Positions 18,769-27,566 of a DNA stretch of 64,000 nt are shown here, piece by piece. The first letter of the stretch is position 1, and every line of letters starts with the position of its first letter. The notes beneath the pieces were generated by a model, which was given only the letters and a program-made list of their open reading frames with translations, was not told the DNA's origin and made no database searches. The DNA comes from Microthrixaceae bacterium (GTDB lineage Bacteria > Actinomycetota > Acidimicrobiia > Acidimicrobiales > Microtrichaceae), in assembly GCA_023957975.1 (NCBI GenBank), contig JAMLGM010000004.1, forward strand, positions 186,001 to 250,000, written 5' to 3'. The translations under genes and the position numbers were made by a program.

Positions 18769-20076
18769 TCAGGAGATCGGGTTCGCGTCGCTGAGGCGTC
18801 GTCTCGTACGGACCCGATCGGCGATCGGCCTACCGAGGAAGGTGCCGAGGGAGGCCCCCGCCGCAATGCCGAGGGCGACCATGAGCGCGCTCAGCACCCC
18901 TTGGCTTCCTCCGGCCACATTCGCAGTGTCGGCCGTCGTTCCGACCGTCATCAGTAGGCCGCTGTACAGGGCCAGTCCGGGCACGAGCGGCAGCAACGCT
19001 GCGGTGATGAGCGCGAAACTCGGCACGGTGGTGTGGCGGACGATGAGCGTGGAGATGAAGGTCGCAGCCAACGCGCCGATTGCGTTCGAGACGGTCTCGC
19101 CGGCGCCGACGAACACGGCGAGCGAATAGGACAGCCACGCCGTTACCCCCATGGTCGCGGCCAGCAGGCGAGTGGTGCGGTCCGCATAGGCGAACAGGGC
19201 GAACCCGTAGGCGATCATGGCCGCCCCCAACACCTGGGCCGGAAATGGTCCGAGGAGGATGGCATCGGTGCGCACCGTCATCGCGAAGCCGGCCGCCTCT
19301 GCGATGCGCAGCCCCAGGAGCAGTCCGCCGACGATGCCGACGGTGCGCATGAGCGTTTCGAGCATCCGGGCCGAAGCGGTCACGTAGAACTCGTCGATCG
19401 CGTCGAGCACAGCACCGACGGCGGTGATTCCGGCGACGAGCACGACGACTCCGCCGACGACGAGCAGTGCAGGGGTCGAGCCGACGAATGGCCAGACGTC
19501 GCGCCGGCCAAGTTCCGCTGCGGTGGCGGCAAACAGCCCGGCGACAGCGGCTCCCGCGCCCTGTTGGAACAGCACCGGCACCTCATAGGCGTCGAGGAGG
19601 CGCACGAGCCGGCTGATGGCCAAACAGATGAGGAACGACAACAAGATGTCTCGCCAGTTGGTCGTGAAGAGCAACACGACGCCGGCGCCGAGGGTGGCGT
19701 CGCCGATGGTGGTCCATCCCGACGCGTACGGGGCGGGTGCGTCGCGCAGAGCCTCGAAGGTGGCGACGGCGTCGCCAAAGGGCATCCCCTGGCCGATGTC
19801 CTGAAGCAGCTGGTCGAGCGCCCGGACCCTCGTGAAATCGAGCGAGCGCTGGTGCACCATGCGAAACGCGGTGATCGGGGTCTCGCCGAGGTCTGGCACG
19901 CAGGTGGCCGACAGCTGGGTGTAGGTGACGTCGAAGAAGGCCCGCTCGATTCCGTAGGCCTTGGTCACGGTCGTGAGCGACGCCACGAGATCGCTGGCCG
20001 ACATCCCCTCGGCCAGCAGAATCTCACCGATCGCCAAAGCCAGATCGAGCACCTGGCGGGGATGGGGAGTGTCCAT
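18769..20076 (-). CDS. ThrE-family threonine/serine exporter
   Basis: 435 residues from ATG 20076 (MDTPHPRQVLDLALAIGEILL). The N-terminal half is the soluble ThrE domain (LLAEGMSASDLVASLTTVTKAYG; FFDVTYTQLSAT) followed by five helices; the C-terminal half repeats a ThrE-like membrane bundle (VLGAAMIAYGFALFAYADR onward) of about five helices. Family members export threonine and serine with the proton gradient. It starts 28 bases after the stop of the DyP peroxidase on the same strand, so it is likely the last gene of the efeUOB operon. Confidence 0.9.
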   Translation of the reverse strand: MDTPHPRQVLDLALAIGEILLAEGMSASDLVASLTTVTKAYGIERAFFDVTYTQLSATCVPDLGETPITAFRMVHQRSLDFTRVRALDQLLQDIGQGMPFGDAVATFEALRDAPAPYASGWTTIGDATLGAGVVLLFTTNWRDILLSFLICLAISRLVRLLDAYEVPVLFQQGAGAAVAGLFAATAAELGRRDVWPFVGSTPALLVVGGVVVLVAGITAVGAVLDAIDEFYVTASARMLETLMRTVGIVGGLLLGLRIAEAAGFAMTVRTDAILLGPFPAQVLGAAMIAYGFALFAYADRTTRLLAATMGVTAWLSYSLAVFVGAGETVSNAIGALAATFISTLIVRHTTVPSFALITAALLPLVPGLALYSGLLMTVGTTADTANVAGGSQGVLSALMVALGIAAGASLGTFLGRPIADRVRTRRRLSDANPIS

Positions 20077-20104
20077 CCACGCCAACGTAACGTGGTCGGC
20101 GCCT

Positions 20105-21424
20105 TCAGTCGGACAGCAGTGCCTCGCCGAGTGATTCCCCTTCGGACAGACCCGGCGGAACGGCATACAGCCCGGAGCCGGTGTGTTGGAGGTATTCGCT
20201 CAACAGGTCGTCGCGGGCCAGCGTCGTTTGCATCGGCACGTACTGCGTCACCGGATCCCGCATGAATGCGATGAAGAACAGCCCCGCATTCATGCGTCCG
20301 AGGTCGTTGGAGCCGTCGGTGAAGTTGTAGCCGCGACGCAACATCCGAACTCCGTCGTTGTTCTGCGGGTGAGCGAGCGCGACGTGCGAGGCCATGTCGA
20401 TGAGCGGAGCGTCGTCGCGTCCGGTGATCGCGAAGTCGGGTTCGGTGAACTCCTCGCCGCCCGACAGCGGCGCACCGCTCAGTTTCGTGCGCCCGATGAT
20501 GGTCTCCTGCTCGCGCAACGACGAACGATCCCAGGTCTCGATGTGCATGTTGATGCGCCGTGCCACCAGATAGGTGCCGCCCGCCATCCACGCCTGATCC
20601 GCTCCGACGTCGTCGGGTTGCACCCACAGGTGGCGGTCGAGTTCTGCGCTCTCCTCGGCTTTGAGGTTCGCCGTTCCGTCTTTGAATCCGAAGAGGTTGC
20701 GCGGGGTGTCCTGGGCGGTCGACGTGGACGAGGTCCGCCCGAAGCCGAGCTGTGACCAACGAAGCGAGACGGTTCCAAAGCCGATTCTGGCGAGGTTGCG
20801 AACCGCATGGAACGCGACCTGGGGGTCGTTCGAACAGGCCTGCACACACAGGTCGCCGTCGCTGATCGCCCGGTCGATCAGATCGGCGGGGAAGTTCGGC
20901 AACTCGATGAGTGCCTCGGGCAGGCGCGAGGCCAGTCCGAAACGGTCGGTGCCGTCGGGGGTGAGGAACAGCGAACGGCCGTACCCGAAGGTGAGGGTGA
21001 GGGCCGACGCCGGGAGGCCGAGCGCCTCACCGGTGTCCTCGGGGGGAGCGAGTTCCGGTCCGCCGGTCGCTCCGTAGCGCCCGTGTTCCTCCCCGCGGGT
21101 CAGACGCTCGGCGGCCTCGGTCCACTTCGCCAGCATCGCCCCCAGCTCGGCCCGGTCGTCGGTGATGACGTCGAAGGCCGCGAAGTACAGGCGGTCCTGG
21201 GCGGGGGTGATGATGCCGGCCTGGTGTGCGCCGCGAAACTCGACGATGTCGTGTGAAGCGCCGCCCTCGCCCGATCCGCCCTTGCCCGATCCACCCTCGT
21301 CGGAGGATCCCGACTTCGCGATCGCCACCCCGGCGCCCGCACCGACGCCGAGGCCAACGGCGGCCGCGGCGCCGCCGGTGAGCACCGAACGGCGCGAGAC
21401 GCGCGGGGTGACGTCCTCGCTCAC
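20105..21424 (-). CDS. efeB: EfeB: Tat-exported DyP-type heme peroxidase/deferrochelatase
   Basis: 439 residues from GTG 21424, overlapping the efeO stop (GTGA). A Tat signal is plain: SRRSVLTGG at about 10-18, then an alanine/glycine-rich hydrophobic stretch. The DyP motif FGFKDGTANLK carries the distal Asp, and the heme-ligand His region lies in the C-terminal half (HVALAHPQNNDGVRMLRRGYNF). EfeB oxidises ferrous iron or extracts it from heme for the EfeUO importer. A glycine/serine-rich linker (GGSGKGGSGEGG) separates signal and enzyme. Confidence 0.93.
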   Translation of the reverse strand: MSEDVTPRVSRRSVLTGGAAAAVGLGVGAGAGVAIAKSGSSDEGGSGKGGSGEGGASHDIVEFRGAHQAGIITPAQDRLYFAAFDVITDDRAELGAMLAKWTEAAERLTRGEEHGRYGATGGPELAPPEDTGEALGLPASALTLTFGYGRSLFLTPDGTDRFGLASRLPEALIELPNFPADLIDRAISDGDLCVQACSNDPQVAFHAVRNLARIGFGTVSLRWSQLGFGRTSSTSTAQDTPRNLFGFKDGTANLKAEESAELDRHLWVQPDDVGADQAWMAGGTYLVARRINMHIETWDRSSLREQETIIGRTKLSGAPLSGGEEFTEPDFAITGRDDAPLIDMASHVALAHPQNNDGVRMLRRGYNFTDGSNDLGRMNAGLFFIAFMRDPVTQYVPMQTTLARDDLLSEYLQHTGSGLYAVPPGLSEGESLGEALLSD

Positions 21425-22596
21425 AGCACCACGGCGGCCGTCAGCTCGCTGAGGGGCTCGCTGAGCGCGTTGACCGCATCGCTCAACCCCTTGACCTCGG
21501 CTTCGGTCAACTCGTTGTAGTACTTCCAACCATCCGTGGTCTTGTACTGGTCGAGCAGGCTCTGGAGCTCGGTGAAACGCTTCTCGAGCGTGGTGCCGAG
21601 TTCGGCATCGGTGGTGTCGAGCGCCGGGCGCAGGTCCTCGAAGGCGATCCGGGCCCCGTCGACGTTCGCCTGGAAGTCCCACAGGTCGGTGTGCGACCAG
21701 GCCTCCTCCTCGCCCGTCACCTTGCCGGTTGCCACCTCGTCGAGCAGTTCCTTGGCCCCGTTTCCGAGTTGATCGGCGGTGAAGCTCAGGCCGCCGACCC
21801 GTTCGACGAGCTCCTCGGTGTCGGCCACGAGTTGATCAGCGAGTTCGTTGCGGCGTTGCGTGCTGAGGGCGGTGTAGGACCCGTCGGTCGGCGGCCAGAG
21901 GTCCTTTTCGATCGTGTGCCAGCCCGTCCATTCCTGGCCGTCCTCGAGGTCGGCCTCGCGAAGGTCGAGCCGAGGGTCGAGGTCGCCGAAGGACTCGGCG
22001 ACGGGCTCGATGCGCTCCCAGTGCATACGTGCGTTGGCATACAGCGCTCGGGCGGCGTCGTCGTCACCGTTGCGGTACAGGTCGGCGAACTCTCGTGTCT
22101 TTACCAGCAACTGCTCGGCCTGGTCTTTGACGTACGCGGCGTATTGAGTGGTGGCCACCGACAGCAACTCGGCACGTTCGCCGGTGGGGCCGACCTCGTT
22201 GCCGGAGTCGGTGACCGTGAAGTCGGCGCGAATGCCCTCGCCCACCATGCCCGGTTTGCACGCGGTGATGTAGTCGCCGGGTTGGGCGAGCACGACGAGC
22301 TTGCGGGTGAGGCCGGGACCGATGTTTTCGACCTCGCCGACGATCCGCAGACCGTCGCTCGCGAGCAGGTAGAACTCGGTGACGTCGTCGCCGTCGTTGG
22401 TCACCTCGAACACGAGGTTGCCGCTGGGAGCCTCGGTGGCCGAAAGCGTGCACTCGGTCGCGGTGCTCGACACGGCGACCGGCGCACCGCCAGCGGTGCC
22501 ATCGGTGCCCGACGCGGTGTCGGGGTTGTTGTCGGTGCAGGCGGTGACGCCCAACAGGGCGACGGCCGCGGCAAAGGCCCGGTATCGGTGGTTCAT
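21421..22596 (-). CDS. efeO: EfeO: periplasmic/lipid-anchored iron-uptake component (cupredoxin + M75)
   Basis: 391 residues from ATG 22596. A lipoprotein signal ends at Cys20 (LLGVTAC). Residues about 45-125 form a cupredoxin-like domain (TECTLSATEAPSGNLVFEVTNDGDDVTEFYLL; GDYITACKPGM). The rest is an imelysin/M75 helical domain with the HxxE motif (ARMHWERIEPVAE). EfeO receives iron oxidised by EfeB and hands it to EfeU. It overlaps efeU by ATGA and efeB by GTGA, so the three are translated in step. The much longer open frame extending upstream is only an antisense-free shadow over efeU. Confidence 0.94.
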   Translation of the reverse strand: MNHRYRAFAAAVALLGVTACTDNNPDTASGTDGTAGGAPVAVSSTATECTLSATEAPSGNLVFEVTNDGDDVTEFYLLASDGLRIVGEVENIGPGLTRKLVVLAQPGDYITACKPGMVGEGIRADFTVTDSGNEVGPTGERAELLSVATTQYAAYVKDQAEQLLVKTREFADLYRNGDDDAARALYANARMHWERIEPVAESFGDLDPRLDLREADLEDGQEWTGWHTIEKDLWPPTDGSYTALSTQRRNELADQLVADTEELVERVGGLSFTADQLGNGAKELLDEVATGKVTGEEEAWSHTDLWDFQANVDGARIAFEDLRPALDTTDAELGTTLEKRFTELQSLLDQYKTTDGWKYYNELTEAEVKGLSDAVNALSEPLSELTAAVVL

Positions 22597-23495
22597 GTGG
22601 TCACCTCTGGTTGAAAGGATTGTGGTGAAGTCGGAGCCGAGGAGCCTGTCGTCGGTGTTGCGGGGTTGGTTCTGGTGGTCTGCGACGGACCGGTGCTCTG
22701 GCGGATCGTGCGCACGAACAGCGGAATCACGACCACGAGATAGACGCTCCACGCGATGGCCTCGAGCCAGGTGGTCGCCGGGGAGAAGTTGATGGTGCCC
22801 TTGAGGAGCGTGCCGTACCACGACGTCGGCGGGATCTGGTCGCTGACGTCGAACGCGAGGTTGTTGAGTCCGGGGAGAATCCCGGCCTCCTGCAGGTCGT
22901 GGATGCCGTAACTGAGGATCCCGGCGGCGACGATGATGAGGGCGAACGCCGTCCACGTGAAGAACTTCGACAGGTTGATGCGTACGGCGCCGCGGGTGAT
23001 GAGGAAGCCGAGCACGATGGCCGTGGCGATGCCGATGAGGGCCCCCAACAGCGGTTCGGTGTTGTTGCCGCTCGCCTGGACGCCGGCCCAGACGAACAGC
23101 GCCGTTTCGAGGCCTTCGCGTCCGACCGCCAGCATCGCCATGATGGTGACGGCGGCGGGCCCGCCCTCTGCGGCGAGCGACAGGCGACCTTCGAGGTCGG
23201 TCTTCAGGGTTCGGGCGGTGCGCGCCATCCAGAAGATCATCCACGTGATGAAGCCGACGGCGACGAGCGACAGGAAGCCGCCGATCGCCTCCTGGGCCGT
23301 GAAGCTGAGCCCTTTCGGACCGAAGGTGAGGACGGCGCCGAATCCGAGCGACACGACGACGGCGATGGCGACCCCGGCCCACATCGGGCGGAGCAGATGA
23401 CGGCGGTCGGTTCGGACGAGGTAGGCGTACAGGATTCCGATGACCAATGAGGCCTCGAGTCCTTCCCTCAGTCCGATGAGAAAATTCGACATCAT
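22593..23495 (-). CDS. efeU: EfeU: FTR1-family iron permease
   Basis: A 300-residue, seven-helix permease. Both FTR1 iron-binding motifs are present: REGLE at 10-14 and REGLE at 126-130, in TM1 and TM4. The C-terminal tail (after about 265) is Thr/Pro-rich and cytoplasmic or disordered. It imports ferric iron delivered by EfeO. It is the first gene of the minus-strand operon efeU-efeO-efeB-thrE. The start may be 23495 or the adjacent ATG 23492. The two TTAGGTG half-sites just upstream suggest iron control. Confidence 0.95.
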   Translation of the reverse strand: MMSNFLIGLREGLEASLVIGILYAYLVRTDRRHLLRPMWAGVAIAVVVSLGFGAVLTFGPKGLSFTAQEAIGGFLSLVAVGFITWMIFWMARTARTLKTDLEGRLSLAAEGGPAAVTIMAMLAVGREGLETALFVWAGVQASGNNTEPLLGALIGIATAIVLGFLITRGAVRINLSKFFTWTAFALIIVAAGILSYGIHDLQEAGILPGLNNLAFDVSDQIPPTSWYGTLLKGTINFSPATTWLEAIAWSVYLVVVIPLFVRTIRQSTGPSQTTRTNPATPTTGSSAPTSPQSFQPEVTT

Positions 23496-23503
23496 GTCAA
23501 GAT

Positions 23504-23533
23504 CACCTAACGATGAGTGCGGAGGCCACCTAA
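23504..23533 (-). promoter_or_regulatory. Paired TTAGGTG sites upstream of efeU (possible DtxR/IdeR box)
   Basis: Read on the minus strand, TTAGGTGGCCTCC (ending about 23521) and TTAGGTGATCTTG (23510 leftward) are two copies of TTAGGTG with a 23-base period. TTAGGT is the left half of the actinobacterial IdeR/DtxR consensus TTAGGTTAGCCTAACCTAA. They lie 9-38 bases before the efeU ATG. The right half-sites are degenerate. The remaining gap to the divergent gene at 23719 shows no other clear signal. Confidence 0.45.
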
Positions 23534-23718
23534 CAGCCCTGCCGACGTTTTACACCCATCGCCGCGCGAGGTGAGAACTCTTGCCCGGTAAAAGGTCACG
23601 TCGATGGCCACGTCGATGTCGACCGAGCCGTGGAGCGGCGCAAGTTGCCGAGTGTTTGACGAGGCTCGACGTATCGGGACGGGAAACGACGATTCGGCGA
23701 GGCGCTAGCGTCGTCGCC

Positions 23719-25479
23719 ATGGTCTCTGGAGCGCTTGACCCGAACGTTGCGAACCCACACGGCGTTTCGATGCTGCGCTTGGGAGACCTGACGGCCGGGC
23801 CGATCGCGACGGTGGCGCCGGGAGGAGTGGTGACGCTGCCTGGCGATTCGTCCACCCGTTGGAGCTGGTGGATCGGGGCCGAGGATGGTTGGCATCGTCC
23901 GGCCCATGAGCCGACGACCCAGGACGCGGCGCTCGACGGCGCTCCGGGCCTGCGCACGACGGCGCGTATTCCCGGCGGTGACTTCGTCGGCACGGCGACC
24001 GCCGTCAGATTCGACGCACTCGACGGCCCGACCCTGTTGTTCGAACTCGACAACGCCTCGGCGGTGCCGGTTGCGGTGGCGTTCGTCGTCGAGTCCGACC
24101 GCCCGATCACGGTGCGCGACGGCGGCATCGATGTCGACGGGGTCGGCGCGCTTCGCCTGACCCGGGTCGCGGCGGCCTCGCTCAGCGCATCGTCGCCCGA
24201 TGCGCTGGTCACCGCACTGGTCGAGGCCGGCATCGCCGCGGCGACCACGGGTGCGAGCACACGGATTTCGGACGGCACGGTGGTGTCGGGCGCCGCGGCC
24301 GTCGTGATACCCCTGCCGCACGCCGCCCACGCACTCGCCGCGGTCGTGCAGCGGCCCGAAACCGGCACCGTGCCGACCACCCTCGATCGACCAAGCGTTC
24401 CCAGGGTGGAACAGGTGGTGCGCGGCTGGAGCGCTCACCTCGGCTCGAGTCCAGAACTGCACAGCGGGGTCGACCGGCGCGACGCGCTGGTGCGCAGTGC
24501 TGCGGCCGACGTGCTGCTCGGTCCGGACTGGGACAACACCGACGCCGTCGAGGTCGCCTTGGTGGCCGAGGCCCTCGGGCGCCTCGGCCGCGTCGACCTG
24601 TTCGACGCGATGACCGCGCTGCTCAACGACCTGCGCCCGAACGGCAGTTTCGACGCACCCGATCCGTTCTCGGCGTCGTTGCAGTTCATCCGTGCCGTGT
24701 CGGCCACCTGGAGCGGAGGTTGCGCCCCGGACGCGGGGGAGCGGTTGCTCGAGGCCGCGGCGCTGGCCGTGCACTATCTGTCCAAGCGCCGCAACCGCGC
24801 CGCCGTCGCCGCCCGACGCAGCGAGGTGTCGTTCGCCCTCGAGTCGCTCATCGGTCTGGCCGACGATATCGGCGAGGGCGAATTGGCGGAGCGGTTGCGC
24901 GGCCGGGTCGGCGAACTCGGCGTGGGTTCGCCCCTGGTCGGTCAGCGGGCCGACGAGTGGGTGCATGCGTTGGGGGCCGGGTTCTCCTTCGGGTTCGACG
25001 CTGCGTCGCAACCGCCGAGCGTGGCCGCGTCGGCGGCGTTCGTCATCCGCGCCACGTGCGAGTTGGCGGTCGAACGAGCGGACGGGCTCGATGTGTTCAG
25101 CGGCTACGTACCGAGCCTCGCCGGCCGCGAGATCGATGTGCGCCAACTACCGACCCGTTGGGGGATCGTGTCGTACTCGCTGCGCTGGCATGGGCGACGG
25201 CCCGCCGTGTTGTGGGAGATGACGCCGTGGCGCGGTCGCAGCGCGGCGCACGAGTTCGCGCTCACCGCCTCGACATTGGATCCGAGGTGGCAACACCGTG
25301 GCAGCGAAGGTGAAGCGCTGCTGGCCGAACCGGCGGAGGCCGAATTCGAGACGCCGCCGCAGTTCGTGCACGACCATCTGCTGAGCGAGTCCTCCGACGG
25401 GCACCTGCACGGAGATTGGGACGCCGTGCCCGACTTCGGCGATACCTCCGACCTGCCCGACGCAGGCACCTTCACCTGA
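23719..25479 (+). CDS. Uncharacterised 586-residue protein, possibly helical-barrel fold
   Basis: Starts ATG 23719 (MVSGALDPNVANPHG); upstream open frame belongs to the intergenic gap. There is no signal peptide or membrane segment. Residues about 1-200 look beta-rich (GDLTAGPIATVAPGGVVTLPG; repeated Val/Ala strands), and 230-560 look alpha-helical (ALVRSAAADVLLGP; AVEVALVAEALGRLGR; LEAAALAVHYLSKRRNR). The ending TRWGIVSYSLRWHGRRPAVLWEM is reminiscent of GH15-like (alpha/alpha)6 enzymes, which also have a beta domain followed by a helical barrel. That is a weak resemblance without identified catalytic acids. It stands alone, divergent from efeU. Confidence 0.65.
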   Translation: MVSGALDPNVANPHGVSMLRLGDLTAGPIATVAPGGVVTLPGDSSTRWSWWIGAEDGWHRPAHEPTTQDAALDGAPGLRTTARIPGGDFVGTATAVRFDALDGPTLLFELDNASAVPVAVAFVVESDRPITVRDGGIDVDGVGALRLTRVAAASLSASSPDALVTALVEAGIAAATTGASTRISDGTVVSGAAAVVIPLPHAAHALAAVVQRPETGTVPTTLDRPSVPRVEQVVRGWSAHLGSSPELHSGVDRRDALVRSAAADVLLGPDWDNTDAVEVALVAEALGRLGRVDLFDAMTALLNDLRPNGSFDAPDPFSASLQFIRAVSATWSGGCAPDAGERLLEAAALAVHYLSKRRNRAAVAARRSEVSFALESLIGLADDIGEGELAERLRGRVGELGVGSPLVGQRADEWVHALGAGFSFGFDAASQPPSVAASAAFVIRATCELAVERADGLDVFSGYVPSLAGREIDVRQLPTRWGIVSYSLRWHGRRPAVLWEMTPWRGRSAAHEFALTASTLDPRWQHRGSEGEALLAEPAEAEFETPPQFVHDHLLSESSDGHLHGDWDAVPDFGDTSDLPDAGTFT

Positions 25480-25522
25480 CGCCGGTCGCTTCGAACCCTC
25501 TCGATGCGGTAGACGCTCGACT

Positions 25523-26146
25523 TCAGCCGAGATCGATGGAACGGATCGGGCGGGCCGGAACACCGGCCACGATGGTTCCCGGTTCGACATCGGAGGTGAC
25601 CACGGCGTTCGCCCCGACGATGACGTTGTCTCCGATCGTGACCCCTTTGAGCACGGTCACCTTGTCGCCGAGCCACACGTTGGACCCGATGCGAATGGGT
25701 TTCGACACGAACTTGGCGTTCTCGACCACCAGGTGACCGTCGAGTGTGTGCGTGAGGTGATCGTGATCGAGCACCGACACGTCGGAGGCGATCACCACGT
25801 TGTCGCCGATCACGATCGAATCGTGCGCGACGATGCGGCTGAAGCTGTTGATGAACACGTTGGTTCCGAGCTGGATACGACCCGTCGCCCCGATGAGGAC
25901 GTCGTCGCCCGTGACGAAGCGGTCGCCGATCCGCAGCGAACCGCCGGGTCTGACCTGCAGCCGCGACCGTCGCCCGAGCAGGCCGCGCCCGGAGTGTTCG
26001 AAGCGACGGCCCAATAACGTTCGGTAGGCGCGAAACCGTGACCATCGCCAGAGGTTGTACAGCAACGTCGCGTCGACACGAGGAAGCTCGCGATGCGCTG
26101 TTTGGCCTGCGTGCAGCGCGGCGGTGGTGGAATCAGCGGAGGTCAC
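25523..26146 (-). CDS. Left-handed beta-helix acyltransferase (LacA/WbbJ-like)
   Basis: A 207-residue hexapeptide-repeat O-acetyl/acyltransferase. Residues about 65-195 are repeats of the [LIV]GxxxX type (IGDRFVTGDDVLIGATGRIQLG; VIGDNVVIASDVSVLDHD; IRIGSNVWLGDKVTVLKGVTIGDNVIVGANAVVTSDV), ending in AGVPARPIR. The DHDH segment carries the His expected for catalysis. Such enzymes acetylate sugars or surface polysaccharides using acetyl-CoA. It lies downstream of the M18 aminopeptidase on the same strand, separated by the 11-bp repeat array. Confidence 0.9.
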   Translation of the reverse strand: MTSADSTTAALHAGQTAHRELPRVDATLLYNLWRWSRFRAYRTLLGRRFEHSGRGLLGRRSRLQVRPGGSLRIGDRFVTGDDVLIGATGRIQLGTNVFINSFSRIVAHDSIVIGDNVVIASDVSVLDHDHLTHTLDGHLVVENAKFVSKPIRIGSNVWLGDKVTVLKGVTIGDNVIVGANAVVTSDVEPGTIVAGVPARPIRSIDLG

Positions 26147-26162
26147 CCCTGCACGGTAACGC

Positions 26163-26210
26163 GATCACGCCCAGATCACGCTCAGATCACGCTCAGATCA
26201 CGCTCAGATC
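26163..26210. repeat. Tandem array, 4 x 11 bp plus partial unit
   Basis: The unit GATCACGCTCA occurs at 26174, 26185 and 26196, with GATCACGCCCA at 26163 and a trailing GATC at 26207. It fills the 74-base gap between the M18 aminopeptidase stop (26221) and the acyltransferase start (26146). The 11-base period is close to one DNA helical turn, so bound proteins would sit on one face. No hairpin is formed. Confidence 0.85.
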
Positions 26211-26220
26211 CCCTTCCGGA

Positions 26221-27510
26221 TTACGCCACGGCCCAGGCCCGAAACGAGCGGACCATGTGGTCGACGTCGTCCACCGCCATGAGTTCACGGCTCGAATGCA
26301 TGGACAGCTGAGCCATGCCGACATCGACGGTCGCAAAGCCGAGTCGCGACGCCGAAATCGGCCCGATGGTCGACCCACACGCGAGATCCGCCCGGTGGGC
26401 ATAGGTCTGGCAGGGAACCCCGGCCGACTCACAGACGGCACGGAACTCACCGCCGCTGAGGGCGTCGGTGGCGTAGCGCTGGTTGACGTTCACCTTCACT
26501 ACCGGACCACCCCCGAGAGCAATCGGATGGTTCGGTTCGTGCCGTTCGGGATAGTTCGGATGGGTGCCATGGGCCATGTCGGCGGACAGGATGCGCGAAT
26601 CCGAACGCGCCCGCATCCGCTCCGCGGCGTTCAGCCCGGATTCTTCCCACAGCCGTTCCACGAGCGCACCCAACAAGGGCCCGCCCGCTCCTGTGGCGGA
26701 TTCTGAACCGATTTCCTCGTGGTCGAACAGGGCCGCCACAACGATCGACGAGGCGCCGAACTGCGCGGCGTGCATCACCGCGTCGAGGGCCCCGAAGGAG
26801 GAACACAGATTGTCGAGTCGGGCAGCGGCGAGAAGTTCCCGATCGACCCCGAGGCGCCGCGACGGAGTCAGGTCGTGACACATGAGGTCCCAGCCCACGA
26901 TGTCGTCGGGAACCGCGTCGACCTGCTCGGAGAGCCAGCCGACGAACTCGCCGGGTTCGGGGTCGCCGAGGCCCCACACCGGGTTGAGGTGCTGTTGTTT
27001 GTTGAGTACGAGTCCCGCGGTCGTGACGTCGCGGTCGAGGTGGATCGCAAGCTGCGGGACCCGCAATACGGGGTCATCGACACGCACGAGCACCTCGACC
27101 ACCTGCTCGTCGACACCGGAGTCGGTACTGCTGCGCAGCGCCACGCGACCGGACACTCCGAGATCCCGATCGAGCCAGGAATTCAGCAGCGCTCCGCCGT
27201 AGGGTTCGGCGGCGAGGCGACGCATCCCGAATCCACCGAGTTCGGCGACGGGTTTGATGCGCAGGTTCGGCGAGTCGGTGTGGGCTCCGATCACCCGCAC
27301 CGAACCCGGCGAAGCCGTATTGGAGACCGCCGGACGCGCCCATGCGAGCAACAGGCCGCCGCGGCGGAGGTGACCACGCTCAGCGAGCGGCGCGGAGTCG
27401 CTCGCAGGCTCCAAGCCCGCTGCGGTCAACATCTCCGCGCCGAGCGAGGCCGCGTGGTAGGGCGACGGGCTGGCGTCGATGAAGCTCATGAGGCGGTCGG
27501 CGGCATCCAT
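26221..27510 (-). CDS. M18-family aminopeptidase (aspartyl aminopeptidase-like)
   Basis: 429 residues from ATG 27510 (MDAADRLMSFIDASPSPYHA), full length for bacterial M18. Zinc-site segments are all present: IGAHTDSPNLRIKP (His ligand and Asp), LFDHEEIGSES (catalytic and ligand Glu), and DMAHGTHPNYPERHEPNHPI (Asp and His region), with the C-terminal THRADLACGSTIGPISA-like stretch ending in STIGP. The enzyme removes N-terminal, often acidic, residues from peptides in the cytosol and usually forms a dodecamer. It follows the CapA-like gene by 56 bases on the same strand. Confidence 0.94.
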   Translation of the reverse strand: MDAADRLMSFIDASPSPYHAASLGAEMLTAAGLEPASDSAPLAERGHLRRGGLLLAWARPAVSNTASPGSVRVIGAHTDSPNLRIKPVAELGGFGMRRLAAEPYGGALLNSWLDRDLGVSGRVALRSSTDSGVDEQVVEVLVRVDDPVLRVPQLAIHLDRDVTTAGLVLNKQQHLNPVWGLGDPEPGEFVGWLSEQVDAVPDDIVGWDLMCHDLTPSRRLGVDRELLAAARLDNLCSSFGALDAVMHAAQFGASSIVVAALFDHEEIGSESATGAGGPLLGALVERLWEESGLNAAERMRARSDSRILSADMAHGTHPNYPERHEPNHPIALGGGPVVKVNVNQRYATDALSGGEFRAVCESAGVPCQTYAHRADLACGSTIGPISASRLGFATVDVGMAQLSMHSSRELMAVDDVDHMVRSFRAWAVA

Positions 27511-27566
27511 GTGATTCCCCGGGCTTTCGATCGGTCTGGTGTGAAGGGGTGCGGCGCTGCGGCCGT

